Part shown: positions 59,781 through 64,000 of the stretch, in pieces
How positions within the stretch are numbered: position 1 is the stretch's first letter
Layout: every line of letters starts with the position of its first letter
Source of the DNA: Cryptomeria japonica
Taxonomy: Eukaryota; Streptophyta; Pinopsida; Cupressales; Cupressaceae
Length of the DNA: 64,000 bases
Direction of reading: 5' to 3'
Assembly (NCBI RefSeq): GCF_030272615.1
Contig: NW_026729175.1
Span: forward strand, 95,577 to 159,576
Made by a program: the position numbers and the translations under genes
The notes under the pieces: model-generated
Database searches by the model: none
What the model was told of the DNA's origin: nothing
Seen by the model: the letters and a program-made list of their open reading frames with translations, nothing else

Positions 59781-62700
59781 GAGATGAGGTTTTAAGAGCA
59801 CGATGTACATCAAAATTGCGTTTTGACGCTACCATCTCTGGAAGTGGGACTTGTGTCTTGAAACCTTGTTGTGCCTCCAAACATTGATTTTGATGCTCCA
59901 AAACTTGGGCTTTTGAGGCACAATTTCTAAAACAGGGTTCTAAGAGCACAATGTGCATCAAAATTGAATTTTGATGCTACTAGCTCTAGAATCGGGGCTT
60001 GCATCATGAAACCTTGTTGTGCCAAAAAACACTATTTTTGATGCTCCGAAACCAAGGCTTTCGAGGCACAAGCTTCGAAATGAGGTTCTAAGAGCACGAT
60101 GTGCGTTAAAATCAGATTTTGATGCTATTGACTCTAGAATCGACTTGCATCTTGAAACCTTGTTGTGCCTCCAAACATTGATTTTGATGCTCCAAAACTT
60201 GGTCTTTCGAGCCACAGGCTCCGAAATGAGCTTCTAAGATAATGATGTGCGTCGCAATGGATTTTTTATACTACAGGCTCCGGAAAAGGGACTTGCTTTT
60301 AGAAACCAAGTTGTGCCTCCAAACACTAATTTCGATGTTTCAAAATCAGGGCTTTCAAGGCACAAGCTCTGCAAACGAGGCTCTAAGAGCACAGTGTGCG
60401 TCAAAATCACATTTTGATGCTATCGGCTCCAAAATCACGACTTGCGTCTTGCAACCTTGTGCCTCAAAACACCAATTTTGATGCTCTCAAACCGGAGCTT
60501 TTGACGGACAAGCTCCTAAATCCTAAGAGCACAATGTGCTTCAAAATCGCATTTTGACACTACCGGATCTAGAATCGGGACTTGTGTCTTCAAACCTTGT
60601 TGTGCCTCCAAACACCAATTTTTATATTCCGAAACCGGGGCGTTCGAGGTGCAAGCTTCGAAACAAGGTTCTAAGATAAAGATGTGCATCAAAATCAAAT
60701 TTTGATGTTACCAGCACGAGAATTGGGACTTGCATCTTGAAACCTTGTTGTGCCTCCAAACAATGCTTTCTATGTTCCAAAATCATGGCTTTCAAGGCAA
60801 AAGCTCCGAAATGAGGTTCCAAGAGCACGACGTACTTCAAAATTGCATTTTGACGCTACCGACTCTGGAATTGGGACTTGTGTCTTGAAACTTTGTTGTG
60901 CCTCCAAACACTAATTTTGAGGCACAACCTCGGAAATGAGGTTCTAAGAACACCATGTTTGTCAAAATTGTGTTTGGACGCTATTAGCTTGAGAATTGGT
61001 ACTTGTGTCTTAAAACCTTGTTGTTCCTTTAAACATTGATTTTGATGTTTTGAAACTGGAGCTTTCGAGCCACACGCTCCAAAACAAGGTTCTAAGAGCA
61101 CGATGTGCATCAAAATCATGTTTTGACACTACAGAGTCTGGAATAGGGACTTGCGTCTTGAAAGCTTGTTGCGCCTCACCAATTTTGATGCTTTGAAACT
61201 GAAGATTTTGAGGCATAAGCTCCAAAACAAGGTTCTAAGAGCACAATGTGCGTCAAAATCAAAAGCCTCCAAACATTGATTTTGATGCTCGAAAACTGGG
61301 TCTTTCGAGCCACAAGCTTTGAAATTAGCTTCTAAGAGAATGATGTGCGTCAAAATGAAATTTTGGCGCTAGAGGCTCTGGAATAGGGACTTGATTATTT
61401 AAACCTTCTTGTGCCTCCAAACACTGATTTTGATGTACCAAAATTAGGGCTTTCAAGGCACAAGCTCCAAAATGAGGTTCTAAGAGCACGATGTACATCA
61501 AAATTGCATTTTGATGCTACTGACTCTAGAATTGGGACTTGTGGCTTGAAAACTTGATGTGCCTCCAAACACTAATTTTTATGCTCCAAAAATGAGGATT
61601 TTGAGGCAAAACCTCCGAAATGACGTTCTAAGAACATCATGTTTGTCAAAATCGTGTTTTGAAGCTATCAGATTGAGAATTGGGACTTGTATCTTGAAAC
61701 CTTGTTGTGCCTTTAAACATTGATTTTGATGTTTTGAAACTGGAGCTTTCGAGACACACGCTCCGAAACGAGGTTCTAAGAGCACAATGTGAATCAAAAT
61801 AACATTTTGACACTACAGGCTCCGGAATAGGGACTTGCATCTTGAAAGCTTGTTCTGCCTCCGAACGCCAATTTTGATGCTTCAAAACTAAAGATTTTGA
61901 GGCATAAGCTCCAGAACAAGGTTCTAAGATCACGATGTTTGTCAAAATCAAATTTTTATGATACCGGCTCCAAAATCAGGACTTGCATCTGAAACCTTGT
62001 TGTGCTTACAAACATCGATTTTGATGCTCCAAAACTAGGGCTTTTCAGGCACAATTCTAAAACAGGGTTCTAAGAGGACAATGTGCATCAAAATCGAATT
62101 TTGATGCTACTGGCTCTAGTCGGGGCTTGCATCTTGAATCCTTAGCCTCAAAACACTAATTTTGATGCTTTGAAACCTGGGCTTTCGAGGCACACGCTTC
62201 AAAATGAAGTTTTAAGAGCAAGATGTACGCCAAAATCAAATTTTGATGCTATTGACTTTTGAATCGGGGCTTGCATCTTGAAACCTTGTTGTGCCTCGAA
62301 ACATTGATTTTGATGCTCCAAAATTGGGTCTTTCGAGGCACAAGCTCCGAAATGAGCTTCTAAGATAATGATGTGTGTCACAATGTAATTTTGACACTAC
62401 AGGCTCTGGAATAGGGACTTGCATCTTGAAAACTTGTTGTGCCTCCACACACTGATTTTGATGTTCCAAAATCAAGGCTTCCAAGGCACAAGCTCCGAAA
62501 TGAGGTTCTAAGAGCATGATGTACATCAAAATTGCATTTTGACGCTACTGACTCTGGAATTGGGTCTTGTGTCTTGAAACCTTGTTGTGCCTCCAAACAC
62601 TAAATTTTATGCTCCAAAAATGAGGATTTTGAGGCACAACCTCTGAAATGAGGTTCTAAGAACACCATGTTTGTCAAAATCATGTTTTGACACTATCAGC

Positions 62701-64000
62701 TTGAGAATTGGGACTTGTGTCTTGAAACCTTGTTGTGCTTTTAAATATTGATTTTCATGTTTTGAACTCGAGCTTTCAAGCCACACGCTCTGAAACGAGG
62801 TTCTAAGAGCACGATGTGCATCAAAATCACATTTTGACACTACAGGCTCTGGAATAGGGACTTGCATCTTGAAAGCTTGTTATGCCTCCAAACACCAATT
62901 TGTATTCTTCGAAACCAAAGATTTTGAGCCATAAGCTCCACAACATTCTAAGAACACGATGTGCGTGAAAATCAAATTTTGACGCTACCGGCTCCAGAAT
63001 CAGGACTTGCATCTTGAAACCTTGTTGTGCTTCCAAACATCAATTTTGATGCTCCAAAACTGAGGCTTTTGAGGCACAATTTCTAAAACAAGGTTCTAAC
63101 AGCACAATGTGCATAAAAATTAGATTTTGATGCTACTGGCTCTAGAATCGGGGCTTGCATCTTCAAACCTTGTTGTGCCTCAAAACACTGATTTGAGCAC
63201 GATGTACGCAAAAATCAGATTTTCACGCTATTGACTCTAAAATCGGGACTTGCATCTTGAAACCTTGTTGTGCCTCCAAACATTGATTTTGATGCTCCAA
63301 AGCTGGTTCTTTCAAGGCACGAGCTCCGAAATGATCTCCAAACATTGATTTTGATGCTCCAAAAATGAGGATTTTGAGGCACAACCTCCAAACCGGGGAT
63401 TTTGAGGCACAAGCTTTGAAATAAGGTTCTAAGAGCAAGATGTGCTCCAAAATCAGATATTGATGGTATTGACTCTAGAATCGAGACTTGCATCTTGAAA
63501 CCTTGTTGTGCCTCCAAACATTGATTTTCATGCTCCAAAACTGGGTCTTTCAAAGCACAAGCTCGGAAATCACATTTGTGCCTCAAAACATTCATTTTTA
63601 ACGCTATGAGCTTGAGAATCGGGACTTGTGTCTTAACCTTGTTGTGCCTTTAAACATTGATTTTGATATTTTTAAACTAGAGCTTTCGAGCCACACGCTC
63701 CAAAATGCGGTTCTAAGAGCACGATGTGCATCAAAATCACGATTTGACACTACAGGATCCGGAATAGGAACTTGCATCTTGAAAGCTTCTTGTGTCTCCA
63801 AACACCAATTTTCATGCTTCGAAACTGAAGATTTTGAGGCATAAGCTTCAAAATAAGGTTCTAAGAGCATAATGTGAGTCAAAATCAAATTTTGATGCTA
63901 CTCGCTCCAGACTCAGGACTTACATCTTGCAACCTTCTTGTGCCTCAAAACAGTAGTTTTGATGCTCCAAAACCGGGGCTTTCGAAGCTCAAGCTTCGAA
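59781..64000 (-). repeat. 148-bp satellite array, - orientation, runs off the window
   Basis: At least 4.2 kb of inverted satellite. The junction at 59780 joins M7(+) to an antisense monomer at AAGCTCC, a 7-bp word both partners can supply. It contains a B cassette (about 60360-60850). At 63170-63390 it shares the chimeric monomer joints also found at 9510-9850 and 17255-17590. No gene. Confidence 0.94.

Noticed and set aside
1-64000. CRISPR-like regular repeats
   Set aside because: The whole 148-bp unit is repeated; there are no short identical repeats separated by unique spacers, and the sequence is a eukaryotic satellite.
1-64000. CENP-B box in the monomer
   Set aside because: In the monomers I read I found no match to the TTCG-N4-A-N2-CGGG pattern. 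A full motif scan was not possible, so absence is provisional.
1-64000. Telomeric or subtelomeric repeats (TTTAGGG)
   Set aside because: Only isolated TTTAGGAG words inside B2/B3 monomers; no tandem telomere motif.
1-64000. tRNA, rRNA or other RNA genes
   Set aside because: I saw no A/B-box tRNA structure or rRNA-like sequence in the three non-satellite blocks; a covariance-model scan would settle it.

Overview
This window shows no protein-coding gene that I can support. About 94% of it is one tandem satellite DNA family with a monomer of about 148 bp. The many short open frames are by-products of that repeat. 148 is not a multiple of 3, so the reading frame shifts by one base per monomer and open frames close after about two monomers (60-100 residues). 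The setting is a nuclear heterochromatic array of a plant with a large, repeat-rich genome. I infer 'plant' from a 788-bp solo LTR of plant type, from clustered ACGT-core (G-box) sites in a non-satellite island, and from CpG decay typical of heavily methylated DNA. A gymnosperm is possible, but I cannot prove it from sequence alone. A monomer close to nucleosomal length, higher-order repeats (HORs), a dyad in each monomer and polarity switches would all fit a centromeric or pericentromeric array; the sequence does not show whether it is functional.

Layout. I call + the strand on which the repeat reads GGAGGCACAACAAGG. Satellite + : 1-235, 1705-4124, 9851-11435, 11831-18345, 19711-45794, 48350-50875, 51664-59780. 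Satellite - : 4294-9850, 11436-11830, 18346-19710, 59781-64000. There are seven polarity switches; the first holds a GC-rich 169-bp insert (4125-4293). Three blocks interrupt the satellite. Island A is present twice (236-1704 and 45795-47139). Island B follows the second copy of A (47140-48349). The solo LTR lies at 50876-51663 with a 5-bp target-site duplication.

Higher-order structure. Monomers fall into at least seven recognisable subtypes (M1-M7) that recur in fixed order as a 7-mer HOR; one copy, 2623-3658, is exactly 1036 bp (7 x 148). A second HOR replaces M2-M3 with four other monomers (B1-B4), giving a 9-mer of about 1.32 kb (26727-28047). A 12-monomer unit of about 1.72-1.77 kb is tandemly duplicated at 56.0-59.4 kb.

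Larger duplications lie on top of this: 29264-35782 with 37978-44297 (about 6.4 kb, nearly identical), 25160-27840 with 53080-55490, 1-1566 with 45559-47139, and inverted pairs 3180-4120 with 18346-19120 and 9510-9850 with 17255-17590. The array looks like a record of unequal exchange, inversion and segmental copying. Nothing here resembles a new enzymatic or defence system. The items most worth a second look are the two alternating HOR types, the arm-matched dyad in each monomer, the clustered polarity switches, and the duplicated promoter-like island embedded in the satellite.
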